From assembly GCF_000711885.1 (NCBI RefSeq), contig NZ_JONK01000012.1:1-64000 (forward strand): DNA of 64,000 nt. Reading direction: 5' to 3'. The notes beneath the pieces are model-generated. The model was given only the letters and a program-made list of their open reading frames with translations, was not told the origin of the DNA and made no database searches. This DNA comes from Chromobacterium haemolyticum DSM 19808. GTDB taxonomy: Bacteria > Pseudomonadota > Gammaproteobacteria > Burkholderiales > Chromobacteriaceae. Each line of letters opens with the position of its first letter. The stretch's first letter is position 1. The position numbers were made by a program, and so were the translations under genes. Positions 44,079 to 53,968 of the stretch are shown piece after piece.

Positions 44079-44816
44079 TCACGGCATCAACATGCCGCCG
44101 TTGACATGCAGCGTCTGGCCGGTGATATAGCCAGCGCGATCCGACGCCAAAAATGCGGTGGCGTCGGCGATATCCTTGGCGTCGCCCAGGCGGCCCAGGG
44201 CAATCTGCTCGACCAGCGCCGCGCGTTGCGCTTCCGGCAGCGCGCGGGTCATGTCGGTATCAATGAAGCCGGGCGCCACGCAATTGACGGTGATGTTGCG
44301 GCTGCCCACTTCGCGCGCCATCGACTTGGTGAAGCCGATGATGCCGGCCTTGGCCGCCGAATAGTTGGTCTGGCCCGGATTGCCGGACACGCCCACTACC
44401 GAGGCGATATTGATGATGCGGCCGAAGCGCGCCTTCATCATGCCCCGCAGCACAGCCTTGGACGCCTTGAACACCGATTTCAAATTGGTGTCCATGATGT
44501 CGTCCCAGTCTTCGTCCTTCATCCGCATCAGCAAGCCGTCGCGAGTGATGCCGGCATTATTGACCAGGATCGCGATTGCGCCGAATTCTTTCTCGATGGA
44601 TTCGACCAGCGCGTCGATCGCGCCGGCCTCGGTCACATTCAGCACCCTGCCGGCGCCGCCCTGTGCGGACAGACGCTCATGGATGCTCGCTGCGCCGGCC
44701 TCGCTGGTTGCGGTGCCGATCACCACGGCGCCTTCGGCGGCCAGCGCCGCGGCGATCGCCGCGCCGATGCCGCGCGATGCGCCGGTGACCAATGCCACTT
44801 TGCCTTGCAGGCTCAT
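44079..44816 (-). CDS. fabG: 3-oxoacyl-ACP reductase
   Basis: FabG reduces 3-oxoacyl-ACP with NADPH in each elongation round. The 245-aa SDR has TGASRGIGAAIA, NNAGITRDGLLMRM, the Ser in NIASVVG, YSAAKAGIIGFTK and the C-terminal GQTLHVNGGMLMP. The ATG at 44816 has a TAAGGAG Shine-Dalgarno; the longer frame is not used. It lies between fabD and acpP in the cluster. Confidence 0.96.
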   Translation of the reverse strand: MSLQGKVALVTGASRGIGAAIAAALAAEGAVVIGTATSEAGAASIHERLSAQGGAGRVLNVTEAGAIDALVESIEKEFGAIAILVNNAGITRDGLLMRMKDEDWDDIMDTNLKSVFKASKAVLRGMMKARFGRIINIASVVGVSGNPGQTNYSAAKAGIIGFTKSMAREVGSRNITVNCVAPGFIDTDMTRALPEAQRAALVEQIALGRLGDAKDIADATAFLASDRAGYITGQTLHVNGGMLMP

Positions 44817-44869
44817 TGCAGTCTCCTTATCGTTATTCCCGGCCCCGTCTTGGCGAGGCCGCATTACAT

Positions 44870-45799
44870 TCAGTTCAGTTCGCCGCGAGCGGCTTCCAGC
44901 GCCGCCACATCAGTCAGCGCCAGACATTTGACGTTACCGTCGATGCGCTTCGCCAAGCCGGCCAATACCCTGCCCGGCCCGCATTCCGCCATCTGCGTCA
45001 CGCCATCGGCGGCCAGCTTCTGGATGGTCTCGGTCCAACGCACCGGCATGTACAACTGGCGCGTCAGCGCGTCGCGAATCTGCGCCGGCTCGGTGTAGCT
45101 GGCGACGTCTGCGTTGTGCAGCACCGGAATGGCCGGAGCGCTGATGTCCGCCTGCTCCAGCGCCGCGGCCAGCTGCTCCGCCGCGGGCCGCATCAGCGCG
45201 CAATGCGAGGGCACGGACACCGGCAAGGGCAGCGCGCGCTTGGCGCCGCGGGCCTTGCACTGCTCCATGGCCCGTTCCACCGCGCCTTTATGCCCGGCGA
45301 TCACCACCTGGCCCGGCGAATTGAAATTGACCGCTTCCACCACTTCGCCCTGAGCCGCTTCCGCGCAAGCGGCGCGGATGTCCTCGTCGGACAAGTTCAG
45401 GATGGCGGCCATCGCGCCGACGCCCACGGGCACCGCGGATTGCATCGCCTCGGCGCGCAGGCGCACCAGTTTCACCGCTTCGGCGAAGGGTAGCGCCGCC
45501 GCCGCCACCAAGGCGGTGTACTCGCCCAGGCTGTGACCGGCCACCAGCGTCGGCTGCCGGCCGTTCAATTCCTGCCAGGCCAGGTAAGTGGCGTAGCCGG
45601 CGGCCAGCATGATGGGCTGGGTGTTGACGGTGGCGTTGATCTCGTCGGCCGAGTCCGCCTGCAGCATCGCCCACAGGTCGACGCTCAAGGCGTCCGATGC
45701 TTCGTCAAAAGTGTGTTTCACCACGGGCAAATCGGCAAAGCCATCCATCATTTTCAAGCTTTGCGAGCCTTGGCCCGGGAACAGAAATGCAAACGCCAT
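44870..45799 (-). CDS. fabD: Malonyl-CoA:ACP transacylase
   Basis: FabD loads malonyl groups onto ACP. The 309-aa protein has FPGQGSQSLKMM at the N-terminus, the nucleophile Ser in AGHSLGEYTALV, the substrate Arg in RAEAMQ, and the His in LPVSVPSHCALM. The sequence is complete. It follows fabH and precedes fabG on the same strand. Confidence 0.96.
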   Translation of the reverse strand: MAFAFLFPGQGSQSLKMMDGFADLPVVKHTFDEASDALSVDLWAMLQADSADEINATVNTQPIMLAAGYATYLAWQELNGRQPTLVAGHSLGEYTALVAAAALPFAEAVKLVRLRAEAMQSAVPVGVGAMAAILNLSDEDIRAACAEAAQGEVVEAVNFNSPGQVVIAGHKGAVERAMEQCKARGAKRALPLPVSVPSHCALMRPAAEQLAAALEQADISAPAIPVLHNADVASYTEPAQIRDALTRQLYMPVRWTETIQKLAADGVTQMAECGPGRVLAGLAKRIDGNVKCLALTDVAALEAARGELN

Positions 45800-45928
45800 A
45801 GTCGACTCCTGAGAATTCGACGCAAGAATGACGCAAACCGGCGACGTCTGCCAAGCCTAACGATCAAATATCGCTCAGACTAGTGACCTCACGGTCAGCC
45901 GTCGGCGGCTTGCGCGCCAATGTTTGGA

Positions 45929-46888
45929 TCAGATCTTCAACAATACAGCGCCCCAGGCGAAACCGCCGCCTATGCCTTCAAGCAATACGGTCTGGCCTCG
46001 ACGAATGCGCCCGTCGCGCACCGCGCTGTCCAAGGCCAGCGGAATCGATGCGGCGGAAGTATTGCCCTGTTGCGGCAATGTGACGATCACGCGGTCCATC
46101 GGCAAGCCCAAATGCTTGGCGGTGGATTCGATGATGCGCAAATTGGCCTGATGCGGCACCAGCCAGTCCACTTCGCTCTTGTCGACGCCGGCTTCCGCCA
46201 GCGTCTTGACGGCGATGTCGGACAAGGCCTTGACCGCGAATTTGAACACAGCCGGGCCATCCATGTGCAGATAGGGCATGCCCTGGATCTTGCCGCCTGA
46301 AATCTGGGCCGGGGTGTTGAGAATGTCCTTGTAGCGTCCATCCGCCGCCAGCTTGGCATGCAGGATGCCCGGCTCGTCGGAATCGCCGAGAATCACCGCG
46401 CCGGCGCCGTCGCCGAACAGCACACAGGTGCGGCGGTCGTCCCAATCCAGCACCCGCGACATGATTTCCGCGCCCACCACCAAGGCGCGACGGGCCATGC
46501 CGCTCTTGATGTAGTTGTTGGCGGTTACCAAGGCGAACATGAAGCCGGCGCATACCGCCTGCACGTCAAACGCCGCGCAGCCGGGAATGCCCAGTTTTTC
46601 CTGCAGCAAACAGGCGGTGCTGGGGAAGACCATGTCGGGAGTGGTGGTGGCGACGATGATCAGATCGATCTCGTGCTTGTCGATGCCCGCGCTCTGGATC
46701 GCGGCTTCCGCCGCCTTGAGCGCGAGATCGCTGGTTTTGTGTTCCTCTGCCGCAATATGGCGCGCGTGGATGCCAGTGCGCGAGACTATCCACTCGTCGC
46801 TGGTATCCACGCGTTCGGCCAACTGCGCATTGGTGAGCACCTGCTCGGGCAGAAAGCTGCCGGTGCCTAGAATGCGGGAATAGCCCAT
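45929..46888 (-). CDS. fabH: 3-oxoacyl-ACP synthase III
   Basis: FabH starts fatty acid synthesis by condensing acetyl-CoA with malonyl-ACP. The 319-aa thiolase-fold enzyme has the catalytic Cys in [13 protein letters not shown], His in [10 protein letters not shown] and Asn in [14 protein letters not shown]. The N-terminal [16 protein letters not shown] is typical. It lies 5 bp after plsX. Confidence 0.96.
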   Translation of the reverse strand: MGYSRILGTGSFLPEQVLTNAQLAERVDTSDEWIVSRTGIHARHIAAEEHKTSDLALKAAEAAIQSAGIDKHEIDLIIVATTTPDMVFPSTACLLQEKLGIPGCAAFDVQAVCAGFMFALVTANNYIKSGMARRALVVGAEIMSRVLDWDDRRTCVLFGDGAGAVILGDSDEPGILHAKLAADGRYKDILNTPAQISGGKIQGMPYLHMDGPAVFKFAVKALSDIAVKTLAEAGVDKSEVDWLVPHQANLRIIESTAKHLGLPMDRVIVTLPQQGNTSAASIPLALDSAVRDGRIRRGQTVLLEGIGGGFAWGAVLLKI

Positions 46889-46893
46889 GGTTG

Positions 46894-47931
46894 TCAGTTC
46901 GCTTCCGCCTCGGACTGCTTGAGATTATTTAATTGGTGAGCAATCCGGTCGGCGATGTGACCAATCACGTCGGAGCCGGCTTCCTCGCAAGCCTGCTCCA
47001 GCGCGTAACGGAATCCTGTGACATCGGTCCCGCCGTGGCTTTTCACCACGATGCCGCGCAGCCCCAGCAAGCTGGCGCCGTTGTAGCGGCGAGGATCAAT
47101 GCGTTTCTTGAAGAGCTTGAGCACCGGCAGCGCGGCCAGCGCGCACAAGCGCGTCCACCAACTGCGGCCAAACTCTTCTCTCAGGAACACGGCGAACATG
47201 TGAGCCAGCCCCTCAGCTGTCTTCAAAGCCACATTGCCGGTGAAACCGTCGCAGACTACCACATCCACCGTGCCTTTACAGATGTCGTCGCCCTCCACGT
47301 TGCCGTGGAAATTGAGTTCGGACTGGCGCAGCAGTTCAGCGGTCTTCTTGATATTGTCGTTGCCCTTGATGTCTTCCGAGCCGATGTTCAGCAGGCCCAC
47401 GCTAGGAGTGGCGATGCCGCTAAGGCACACCACCAGTTCGGACCCCATGATGCCGAACTGCAACAGTTGTTCTGGAGTGCAATCGACGTTGGCGCCCAAG
47501 TCCAGCACGCAAGACAAGCCCTTGACGGTGGGCAGCATCTTGGCGATGGCGGGCCGGTCGATGCCGGGAATGGTCTTGAGCACGAAACGCGCGGTCGCCA
47601 TTAGGGCGCCGGTATTGCCGGCGGACACGGCGGCCTGAGCCTCGCCTTCTTTGACCAGATTGATGGCCACCCGCATCGACGAGTCTTTCTTGTTTTTCAA
47701 GGCGAGCTGAGGCGCCTCATCCATGCCCACCACTTGGGTAGCGTGCTGGATGCGGATGCGTTCACGCGCGACGCCTTGGTGCGCATCCAGTTCCGCCTCT
47801 AGGGCAGGCTGGTCGCCAACAAGAATCAAACGGGTGTCGGGATGGTTCTGCAGGAATTGGATCGATGCAGGGACGGTAACCTTGAGGCCAACGTCACCGC
47901 CCATTGCATCAACCGCGACGGTGATAGTCAT
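46894..47931 (-). CDS. plsX: Phosphate acyltransferase
   Basis: PlsX converts acyl-ACP to acyl-phosphate for phosphatidic acid synthesis. The 345-aa protein has [14 protein letters not shown] at its start, the [10 protein letters not shown] segment and [14 protein letters not shown], all typical. The ATG at 47931 is used; a TTG one codon upstream is unlikely. It lies between rpmF and fabH, as in most proteobacteria. Confidence 0.96.
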   Translation of the reverse strand: MTITVAVDAMGGDVGLKVTVPASIQFLQNHPDTRLILVGDQPALEAELDAHQGVARERIRIQHATQVVGMDEAPQLALKNKKDSSMRVAINLVKEGEAQAAVSAGNTGALMATARFVLKTIPGIDRPAIAKMLPTVKGLSCVLDLGANVDCTPEQLLQFGIMGSELVVCLSGIATPSVGLLNIGSEDIKGNDNIKKTAELLRQSELNFHGNVEGDDICKGTVDVVVCDGFTGNVALKTAEGLAHMFAVFLREEFGRSWWTRLCALAALPVLKLFKKRIDPRRYNGASLLGLRGIVVKSHGGTDVTGFRYALEQACEEAGSDVIGHIADRIAHQLNNLKQSEAEAN

Positions 47932-47988
47932 CAACGAGTGCGGTAATAGTGCTGCCTAATCAGTGAGGAAAGTAGGAAAACGGGGAGA

Positions 47989-48168
47989 TTACTCGCCCTT
48001 GGTCTTCACAACTTTGCGGCCGCGGTAAAAACCGTTCGGGCTGATGTGGTGGCGCAGGTGTGCTTCACCGGTGCTGGCTTCTACGGCCAATGCCGGGGCG
48101 GTCAGAAAATCGTGTGCACGATGCATGCCGCGCTTGGACGGGGACTTTTTGTTCTGTTGAACAGCCAT
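47989..48168 (-). CDS. rpmF: 50S ribosomal protein L32
   Basis: This short frame encodes 59 residues, [19 protein letters not shown] at the start, followed by [18 protein letters not shown], the L32 sequence. The AGGAG Shine-Dalgarno precedes the ATG. It lies between yceD and plsX, the conserved order. It is a real gene although very short. Confidence 0.97.
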
Positions 48169-48214
48169 GGTCGACTCCTAAGAAATTCAAGTAGATTCGG
48201 TTCGAATCCGGGTT

Positions 48215-48718
48215 TTACTCGGACTTGGGTCTCTTAAGCGCCGCCAGCACCGCAAACGGATTGGGCTTGTCAGCCTTGGCGAGCGAGAGAGTTTCCCTGC
48301 CGCAATCGTCGTGTTTCGGCGACAACGGCAAGCCCATAATGATTTCGTCTTCGATCAGCGCAGTCAGGTTCAGTTCCGGTTCGGCGATGATCGCGTCCAG
48401 CTCTTCGTCCTGCTCGCAAGCTTCTTCCAGCTTGTCCGGATCGGTAAACAAGGTGACCACCGAATCGGTGTCCAGGCTGTACGGCATGCTTTCCATGCAG
48501 CGCTGGCAAGTCACTTTGAGTTCCGCCGACAAATGAAGACGCAGCGACAAACGGTTCAACCGGTCGCGAAAACCGTCCAGGGCGTATTTTACTTCCCCGG
48601 AGGCGTCGGACAGGTCGCTGTGCACACGCTCATCCAGCTCGCCAACCGGCAGTTTGCCGGCTTGCGAACGCCCTTCCCGGGCGAACTTGAGCGGATCGAT
48701 CAAAATCGGTTTAGACAT
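48215..48718 (-). CDS. yceD: YceD family (DUF177) protein
   Basis: This 167-aa protein has the DUF177 zinc-like motif KVTCQRCMESM, an acidic central stretch and PLSPKHDDCG with GRETLS. YceD is linked to 23S rRNA accumulation in plants and bacteria and nearly always precedes rpmF. The ATG at 48718 (MSKPILIDPLKFA) is the natural start; the longer frame overlaps the divergent maf promoter region. Confidence 0.9.
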   Translation of the reverse strand: MSKPILIDPLKFAREGRSQAGKLPVGELDERVHSDLSDASGEVKYALDGFRDRLNRLSLRLHLSAELKVTCQRCMESMPYSLDTDSVVTLFTDPDKLEEACEQDEELDAIIAEPELNLTALIEDEIIMGLPLSPKHDDCGRETLSLAKADKPNPFAVLAALKRPKSE

Positions 48719-48825
48719 AAACCTCGCATGGTACAATCCATTCCCCTGATTTGTCAAAAGAAACAAGGAGCCCTCCGCGCGCGCCGCCTGGCCGCCCCGG
48801 CTCCGCAACAAGCGACGTCCACACC

Positions 48826-49407
48826 ATGCAGATCGTACTGGCCTCCACTTCCCGCTATCGCCAAGAAATCATCGCCCGTCTGGGCCTGCCCTTCCACGCT
48901 GAACCGCCGGTGTGCGACGAAACCCCGCTGCCGGGAGAAACCGCGCTGGAAACCGCGCTGAGGCTGGCGCGCGCCAAGGCGCAATCGCTGGCGGAGAAGC
49001 ATCCGCAAGCGCTGATTATAGGTTCCGACCAAGTGGCTTTGCTTGACGGACAGCAGATAGGCAAGCCAGGATCGTTTGAAAACGGCGTCAAGATGTTGCA
49101 ATGGATGAGCGGCCGTACCGTCGTCTTCCATTCGGCGCTGGCCTTGTACAACAGCGCCGAAGGCCGCCTGCAGGAAACGGTGGGCATTACCCGCGTTACC
49201 TTGCGCGAACTGAGCGAAGCGCAAATCCGCAACTACCTGGAACGCGAACCGGACGCGCTGCACTGCGCCGGCAGCGCCAAGAGCGAAGGCCTGGGTGGCG
49301 CGCTGCTGGAACGCGTGGAATCCGACGACCCCAACGCGTTGATCGGCGTGCCCTTGTTCAAATTGATTACGATGCTGGCCAACGAAGGCGTGGAGATTTT
49401 GCGATGA
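48826..49407 (+). CDS. Maf-family nucleotide pyrophosphatase (YceF type)
   Basis: This 193-aa enzyme hydrolyses modified nucleoside triphosphates such as m7GTP. The N-terminal [21 protein letters not shown], the catalytic [10 protein letters not shown] and KSEGLGG are typical of the YceF branch. It is divergent from yceD, as in E. coli. The ATG at 48826 begins the conserved N-terminus. The stop overlaps the next start (ATGA). Confidence 0.92.
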   Translation: MQIVLASTSRYRQEIIARLGLPFHAEPPVCDETPLPGETALETALRLARAKAQSLAEKHPQALIIGSDQVALLDGQQIGKPGSFENGVKMLQWMSGRTVVFHSALALYNSAEGRLQETVGITRVTLRELSEAQIRNYLEREPDALHCAGSAKSEGLGGALLERVESDDPNALIGVPLFKLITMLANEGVEILR

Positions 49408-50108
49408 GCGGCACCCTGTTTCTAATCCCCGCCCCCTTGGGCGACGAATCCATCGCCTGGTTGCCCGAAGCCGAACGCGCCAAGGTGCTGCACCTGACCC
49501 ACTTCGTGGTGGAGGCCGAAAAAACCGCGCGCAAGCATCTGAAGGCGCTGGGCGTCAGCGCGCCCATCCGCGAACTCGCCATGAGCACGCTGAACGAGCA
49601 CACCCCGGCCGCCGACGTGGCCGCCTTGCTCCAACCGCTGCTGGACGGCCACGACCTCGGCCTGATTTCCGAAGCCGGCTGCCCGGCGGTGGCCGACCCC
49701 GGCGCGCAACTGGTGGCGCTGGCGCACGAACGCGGCTTGCGAGTGGAGCCCTTGATCGGCCCCTCCTCCATCCTGCTGGCGCTGATGGCCAGCGGCGCCA
49801 ACGGACAGTGCTTCGCCTTCCACGGCTATCTGCCGGTGGACGCCGCGGACAAGGCCAAAATCGTCAAGGAGCTGGAGCTGCGTTCGCGCCAGCGCAACGA
49901 AACTCAAGTCTTCATCGAAACGCCGTACCGCAACAACGCCTTGCTGCAACAGTTGCGGGACACGCTGTCCCCCGCCACCCGGCTGGCAGTGGCTTGCGAC
50001 CTGACTTTGCCGAGCCAGACCATCGTCAGTCGCCGGGTCAAGGACTGGCCCAAAGACGCGCCGGATCTGCACAAACGTCCGGCCATTTTCATCATTCACG
50101 CCGCCTGA
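49404..50108 (+). CDS. Tetrapyrrole-methylase-fold SAM methyltransferase (RsmI-like)
   Basis: This 234-aa protein has the RsmI/YraL pattern: [10 protein letters not shown] at the N-terminus, [23 protein letters not shown] and [14 protein letters not shown]. RsmI methylates the 2'-OH of C1402 in 16S rRNA. This protein is shorter than RsmI (~285 aa) and lacks its C-terminal part, so it is a paralog of unknown substrate. Its ATG overlaps the maf TGA. Confidence 0.82.
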   Translation: MSGTLFLIPAPLGDESIAWLPEAERAKVLHLTHFVVEAEKTARKHLKALGVSAPIRELAMSTLNEHTPAADVAALLQPLLDGHDLGLISEAGCPAVADPGAQLVALAHERGLRVEPLIGPSSILLALMASGANGQCFAFHGYLPVDAADKAKIVKELELRSRQRNETQVFIETPYRNNALLQQLRDTLSPATRLAVACDLTLPSQTIVSRRVKDWPKDAPDLHKRPAIFIIHAA

Positions 50109-50116
50109 GCCCGCCC

Positions 50117-51325
50117 ATGGCCAAAATTCCGCCGCTGATCCACTCCCTGCTGGACACCGATCTTTACAAGTTCACCATGCTGCAAGTGGTGCTGCACCAA
50201 TTCCCCGCCTCGCACGGCGAGTACGAGTTCAAGTGCCGCAACCGTCCAGACATGCCGCTGACCCAGCTGAAGAAGGAGTTGGAAGCGCAACTGGACTGGC
50301 TGTGCCAGTTGCACTTCACCCAGGAAGAGCTGGCCCATCTGCGCACGCTACGCTTCATCAAGAGCGATTTCGTCGATTACCTGGAGCTGTTCCACCTACA
50401 GCGGCGCTTCATCACCGTGTCCTGCCAAGACGAGGAACTGGTGATTCGCATCAAGGGCCCGCTGGTGCAAGCGATGTTCTTTGAAATCTTCGTGCTCGCC
50501 ATCGTCAACGAGCTGTATTTCCGCCGCCTCGATTCAGCCGAGGTCCGCGCCGAGGGCCTCCGCCGGCTGGAAGCCAAGATTGCCGTGCTGGAACGCTTCC
50601 GCGACAGCGAGGCCGAACAGCAACGCTTCCCCTTGCTGATCGCCGATTTCGGCACCCGCCGCCGCTTCAGCCGGGAATGGCAGCAGCACGTGGTGGAGCG
50701 CCTGAACAACGCGCTACCGGACATTTTCCGCGGCACCAGCAATGTTTATCTGGCCTGGAAACTGGGCATCACCCCGATAGGCACCATGGCGCATGAGTTT
50801 TTCCAAGCCTTCCAGGCGCTGGGGGTGCGGCTGCGCGATTTCCAGAAGGCGGCATTGGAATCCTGGGTGCAGGAATATCGCGGCGACCTCGGCATCGCGC
50901 TGACCGACGTGGTGGGCATGGACGCTTTCCTGGCGGACTTTGACCTTTATTTCGCCAAGCTGTTCGACGGCCTGCGCCATGACAGCGGCGACCCCTATCA
51001 ATGGGGCGAAAAGGCGATCGCGCATTACCGCAAGCTACGCATCGACCCGGCCACCAAAATGCTGACCTTCAGCGACGGCCTGAGCGTGGACAGCGCGCTG
51101 GACCTGCACCGCCACTTCAGCCCCAACATACAAGTCAGCTTCGGCATCGGCACTCATTTCACCAACGACATGGGGCTTGAGCCGCTGCAAATCGTCCTCA
51201 AATTGGTCAGCTGCAACGGCCAGCCGGTGGCCAAGCTGTCCGACAGCCCGGGCAAGACCATGTGCAGCGACGAAACCTTCCTCGCCTATCTGCGCCAGGT
51301 GTTCAAGGTGGCGCTGCCAACCTGA
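50117..51325 (+). CDS. pncB: Nicotinate phosphoribosyltransferase
   Basis: PncB makes nicotinate mononucleotide in the NAD salvage pathway, using ATP and PRPP. The 402-aa protein has DLYKFTMLQ at residues 15-23, DFGTRRRFS, the GTMAHE segment that carries the phosphorylated His, RHDSGDP and GIGTHFTND. The ATG at 50117 starts the family N-terminus; it lies 8 bp after the methyltransferase gene. A repeat element begins at the stop codon. Confidence 0.94.
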   Translation: MAKIPPLIHSLLDTDLYKFTMLQVVLHQFPASHGEYEFKCRNRPDMPLTQLKKELEAQLDWLCQLHFTQEELAHLRTLRFIKSDFVDYLELFHLQRRFITVSCQDEELVIRIKGPLVQAMFFEIFVLAIVNELYFRRLDSAEVRAEGLRRLEAKIAVLERFRDSEAEQQRFPLLIADFGTRRRFSREWQQHVVERLNNALPDIFRGTSNVYLAWKLGITPIGTMAHEFFQAFQALGVRLRDFQKAALESWVQEYRGDLGIALTDVVGMDAFLADFDLYFAKLFDGLRHDSGDPYQWGEKAIAHYRKLRIDPATKMLTFSDGLSVDSALDLHRHFSPNIQVSFGIGTHFTNDMGLEPLQIVLKLVSCNGQPVAKLSDSPGKTMCSDETFLAYLRQVFKVALPT

Positions 51326-51470
51326 GAGCGCACTCAAAGTCCGCTGCGCGTCGGAAGGGAAATTGTGCGATGAGCACCGGCTTCGAAATGCTCATGTACC
51401 ACACGCACATTCCGCTTTCTCAGCCGTTTTCGCCTGTCTCGCCCTAGCTCGCGAGACCTTGAACAGGCTC
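51326..51470 (-). repeat. Dispersed ~145-bp element, copy 9 (reverse)
   Basis: On the plus strand this copy starts GAGCGCACTCAAAGTCCGCTG after the pncB TGA and ends CTCGCGAGACCTTGAACAGG. It contains TTCGAAATGCTCATGTACCA, ATTCCGCTTTCTCAGCCG and the GTCTCGCC segment. Its right end encodes the last residues and the stop codon of the DUF2520 gene. Confidence 0.85.
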
Positions 51471-52334
51471 GGAGCCCTCCTCGAACGCCAGCGCGCTTAG
51501 CACTTGCCGGCGCGCCGGTTCTGGCAACCCTTCGCCGGCCAGCGCGACCGTCTGCCTGCCCAAGGCTTGATAGACGGCGCGCAACTCGCCGTCGTCCATC
51601 GCCTGCAAATGCAGGGCCACCGTCGACGCGTCGCCCCGCGCGATCGGCCCGGTCAAGGCCGCTTGCGGCCCTAGCGCCAACGCATTGCCCAAGGTCTGCC
51701 GCATCAACCCTCCCAGCAAAGGCGTCAACAATTCTTCCGGCACGCCGCCCTGGCAGGCTAAACGCCGCGCGATGGCCATCAGCGTCACTAGATAATTGGA
51801 CGCCACCGACAAGGCCGCGTGATAGGCCGGTTTGCCGCCGTCGGCCAACCGAAACGGCAGGCCGCCTATGGCCTGCGCCAGCGCCCGCAAAGCGGCGCAC
51901 GCCTCGGCATCGCCCTCCAGCGCGCACAGCACGCCGGAAAACCCTTCAAGCGCGACAGCGGGATCGGCGAAGGAAAAAGCCGGATGCAGGCTGCCGATAT
52001 GCGCGCCGCGCGCCGCCGTCGGCCGCAATAATTCGGACCCGCTAACGCCGCTGGCGTGAAACACCACCGCGCCGGACGGCACGCCGGACGCGGCCAGCCG
52101 CTGGGCGCAATCGGCGATCGCCGCATCCGGCACCGCCAGCAGATAAAGATCGGCGGCGGCCAAATCCGCCCACTCCGTCACCGGCCGGCCCATGCCGATG
52201 AAGGCGCAGGCGGCGGCGGCGGAGTCCATATTGTGCGTCATCACGTCCTGCACGCTGTAGCGGCCGGAACGCCGCGCCAACGCCGCCAAGGTCTTGCCCA
52301 GGCGCCCCGCGCCTATGATATTGATCCGAATCAC
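51444..52334 (-). CDS. Rossmann-like / DUF2520 domain protein
   Basis: This 296-aa protein has an NAD(P)-binding N-terminus (INIIGAGRLGKTLAAL) and GSLHPAFSF with AYHAALSVASNYLVTL in the DUF2520 helical C-terminal domain; relatives resemble ketopantoate or pyrroline reductases. The function is unknown. The start is the GTG at 52334, after GGGGGAAGC. The final codons (GSEPVQGLAS) and the TAG stop lie in repeat copy 9, so the natural end may have been replaced by the element. Confidence 0.85.
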   Translation of the reverse strand: MIRINIIGAGRLGKTLAALARRSGRYSVQDVMTHNMDSAAAACAFIGMGRPVTEWADLAAADLYLLAVPDAAIADCAQRLAASGVPSGAVVFHASGVSGSELLRPTAARGAHIGSLHPAFSFADPAVALEGFSGVLCALEGDAEACAALRALAQAIGGLPFRLADGGKPAYHAALSVASNYLVTLMAIARRLACQGGVPEELLTPLLGGLMRQTLGNALALGPQAALTGPIARGDASTVALHLQAMDDGELRAVYQALGRQTVALAGEGLPEPARRQVLSALAFEEGSEPVQGLAS

Positions 52335-52464
52335 GCTTCCCCCTGAATATCTCAACCGCCTGGGCGAGCCCCGACCCGGGCGCAGACAAAAAAACATCGT
52401 TGCACGATAATGCGGTGCATGGACGCCGCGCATCGGCGACGCCTGCCTCCGGAGAGATCCCACC

Positions 52465-53037
52465 ATGAAGCTCGCCGTTTTTCTCGGCGTCATCGCCGCC
52501 CTCTTTCTCTACCTGATCACGCTATACAACGCGCTGATCAATTTGAAGCACCAGTTGACGCAAAGCTGGGCCAATATCGATGTCATCCTCAAACAGCGAC
52601 ACGACGAGTTGCCTAAGCTGGTGGAGGTGTGCCGGCAATACGCCCAGTTCGAACAGGAAACCCTGACACAGGTCATGGCCGCCCGCGGCGCGGTGGCCGA
52701 CTCCGCCCGGGCCCGGGATCCGGAAGCCCTCGGCGCAGCGGAAGGCCGCCTGCACGGTCTGATCAGCCAGCTGTACGCGGTGGTCGAAGCCTATCCGGCA
52801 CTGCAGGCGGATCAGCAATTCTCGCAATTAAGCGCGCGCATCAGCCAACTGGAAGAAGCGCTGGCGGATCGCCGCGAACTTTACAATGAGGCGGTCAAAC
52901 TCCACAACGCCCGCATCGAACAGTTCCCCGATGTGCTGCTGGCCCGATTATTTCACTTCCCGCCGGCCCGGTCGCTGCGTTTTGCCGCCTCGGAAACCCG
53001 CGACGTGGACATGAAAGCGCTGTTCGCGCGCGACTGA
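52465..53037 (+). CDS. LemA family protein
   Basis: This 190-aa protein has an N-terminal membrane helix (LAVFLGVIAALFLYLITLYNAL) with the short outside N-terminus of LemA, followed by a long helical cytoplasmic or periplasmic part (QSWANIDVILKQRHDELPKLV). LemA proteins have unknown biochemical function. The start has a GGAGAG Shine-Dalgarno. The next gene starts 1 bp after the stop, so they form a pair. Confidence 0.88.
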   Translation: MKLAVFLGVIAALFLYLITLYNALINLKHQLTQSWANIDVILKQRHDELPKLVEVCRQYAQFEQETLTQVMAARGAVADSARARDPEALGAAEGRLHGLISQLYAVVEAYPALQADQQFSQLSARISQLEEALADRRELYNEAVKLHNARIEQFPDVLLARLFHFPPARSLRFAASETRDVDMKALFARD

Positions 53038-53038
53038 C

Positions 53039-53968
53039 ATGCCGGCGCTCCCCTCTGTGCTGCAGGTCCTGGGGCTGACCCTGTACCTGCTGGCCGCAGC
53101 CATATCACTCCTTGGCGGAGAAGCCCGCCACGGCCTGCTGATCGCGGCCATCGTCGGGCTGATAAGCTGGCGCATGAACTACCGTCATTATCGCCAGGTG
53201 GCGGACACGCCCACCTCCAGGCTGGGCAGCGCGGCGTTGGGTCAGGTCGAATTATGCGGCCGGGCCCGCTGCCATCCCGGCGCGCCCAACTACAGCCCCT
53301 TAAGCGGCCGGCGCTGCGCCTGGTATCGCTGCTGGCGCATAGACGAGCGCCGCAAGCTGGACTGGGATGACTGGCTGGCCTGGGCCTTGCAACGCTCCAA
53401 CCGAATGGCGACCAGTGCTAACCCGCCGGAAATCAGCAGCGACGACAGCTTCCTGCTAGTGGACGGCGACGCGGAAGCCACCATCCTCCCCGGCGCCGCG
53501 CAAGTGGTCGCCCGCCACCGGCGCCGCTGGCACGAAGATGGCATGCTGCTGATAGAGGAATGGATAGACGAAGACGAGGCCATCTATGTCCGCGGCCAGT
53601 TGCGACGCCTGGATTCTCGCGCCACCGCTCTGGACTTGCGCCTGGACATCGGCGCCAAACTGGCGGAATGGAAAAACGACAAGGAAGACCTGTTGCGCCG
53701 CTTCGACCTGGACGGAGACGGCCAACTCAGCGAACAGGAATGGTCGCTGGCGCGCGCGGCGGCGCAACGCGAAGTCATCGCCCTGCAGCAGGAACTGGCG
53801 CGACAGCCGGCCTCCTTGCTGCTGAGCGGCGATGAGCAAAGCGGGCCGCTCATCATCACCACCTTGTCGCCGGAGCAAAGCGCGCGATGGTTCCGCCGCC
53901 GAGCCTGGCTCCACGCCGCCGTGGCGTTTGCCTGCGTATTGGGCTGGCTCAAGCTGGCTCGGCTCTAA
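53039..53968 (+). CDS. GIDE-like membrane protein with an EF-hand
   Basis: This 309-aa protein has two N-terminal membrane helices (about residues 8-28 and 33-45) and one at the C-terminus (about 285-303). The central part carries the GIDE-domain pattern (GQVELCGRARCHPGAPNYSPLSGRRCAWYR). A canonical EF-hand loop follows near residue 225: DLDGDGQLSEQE, with Asp/Asp/Asp/Glu ligands at positions 1, 3, 5 and 12. It forms an operon with LemA. Its stop codon abuts repeat copy 10. Function unknown. Confidence 0.72.
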   Translation: MPALPSVLQVLGLTLYLLAAAISLLGGEARHGLLIAAIVGLISWRMNYRHYRQVADTPTSRLGSAALGQVELCGRARCHPGAPNYSPLSGRRCAWYRCWRIDERRKLDWDDWLAWALQRSNRMATSANPPEISSDDSFLLVDGDAEATILPGAAQVVARHRRRWHEDGMLLIEEWIDEDEAIYVRGQLRRLDSRATALDLRLDIGAKLAEWKNDKEDLLRRFDLDGDGQLSEQEWSLARAAAQREVIALQQELARQPASLLLSGDEQSGPLIITTLSPEQSARWFRRRAWLHAAVAFACVLGWLKLARL

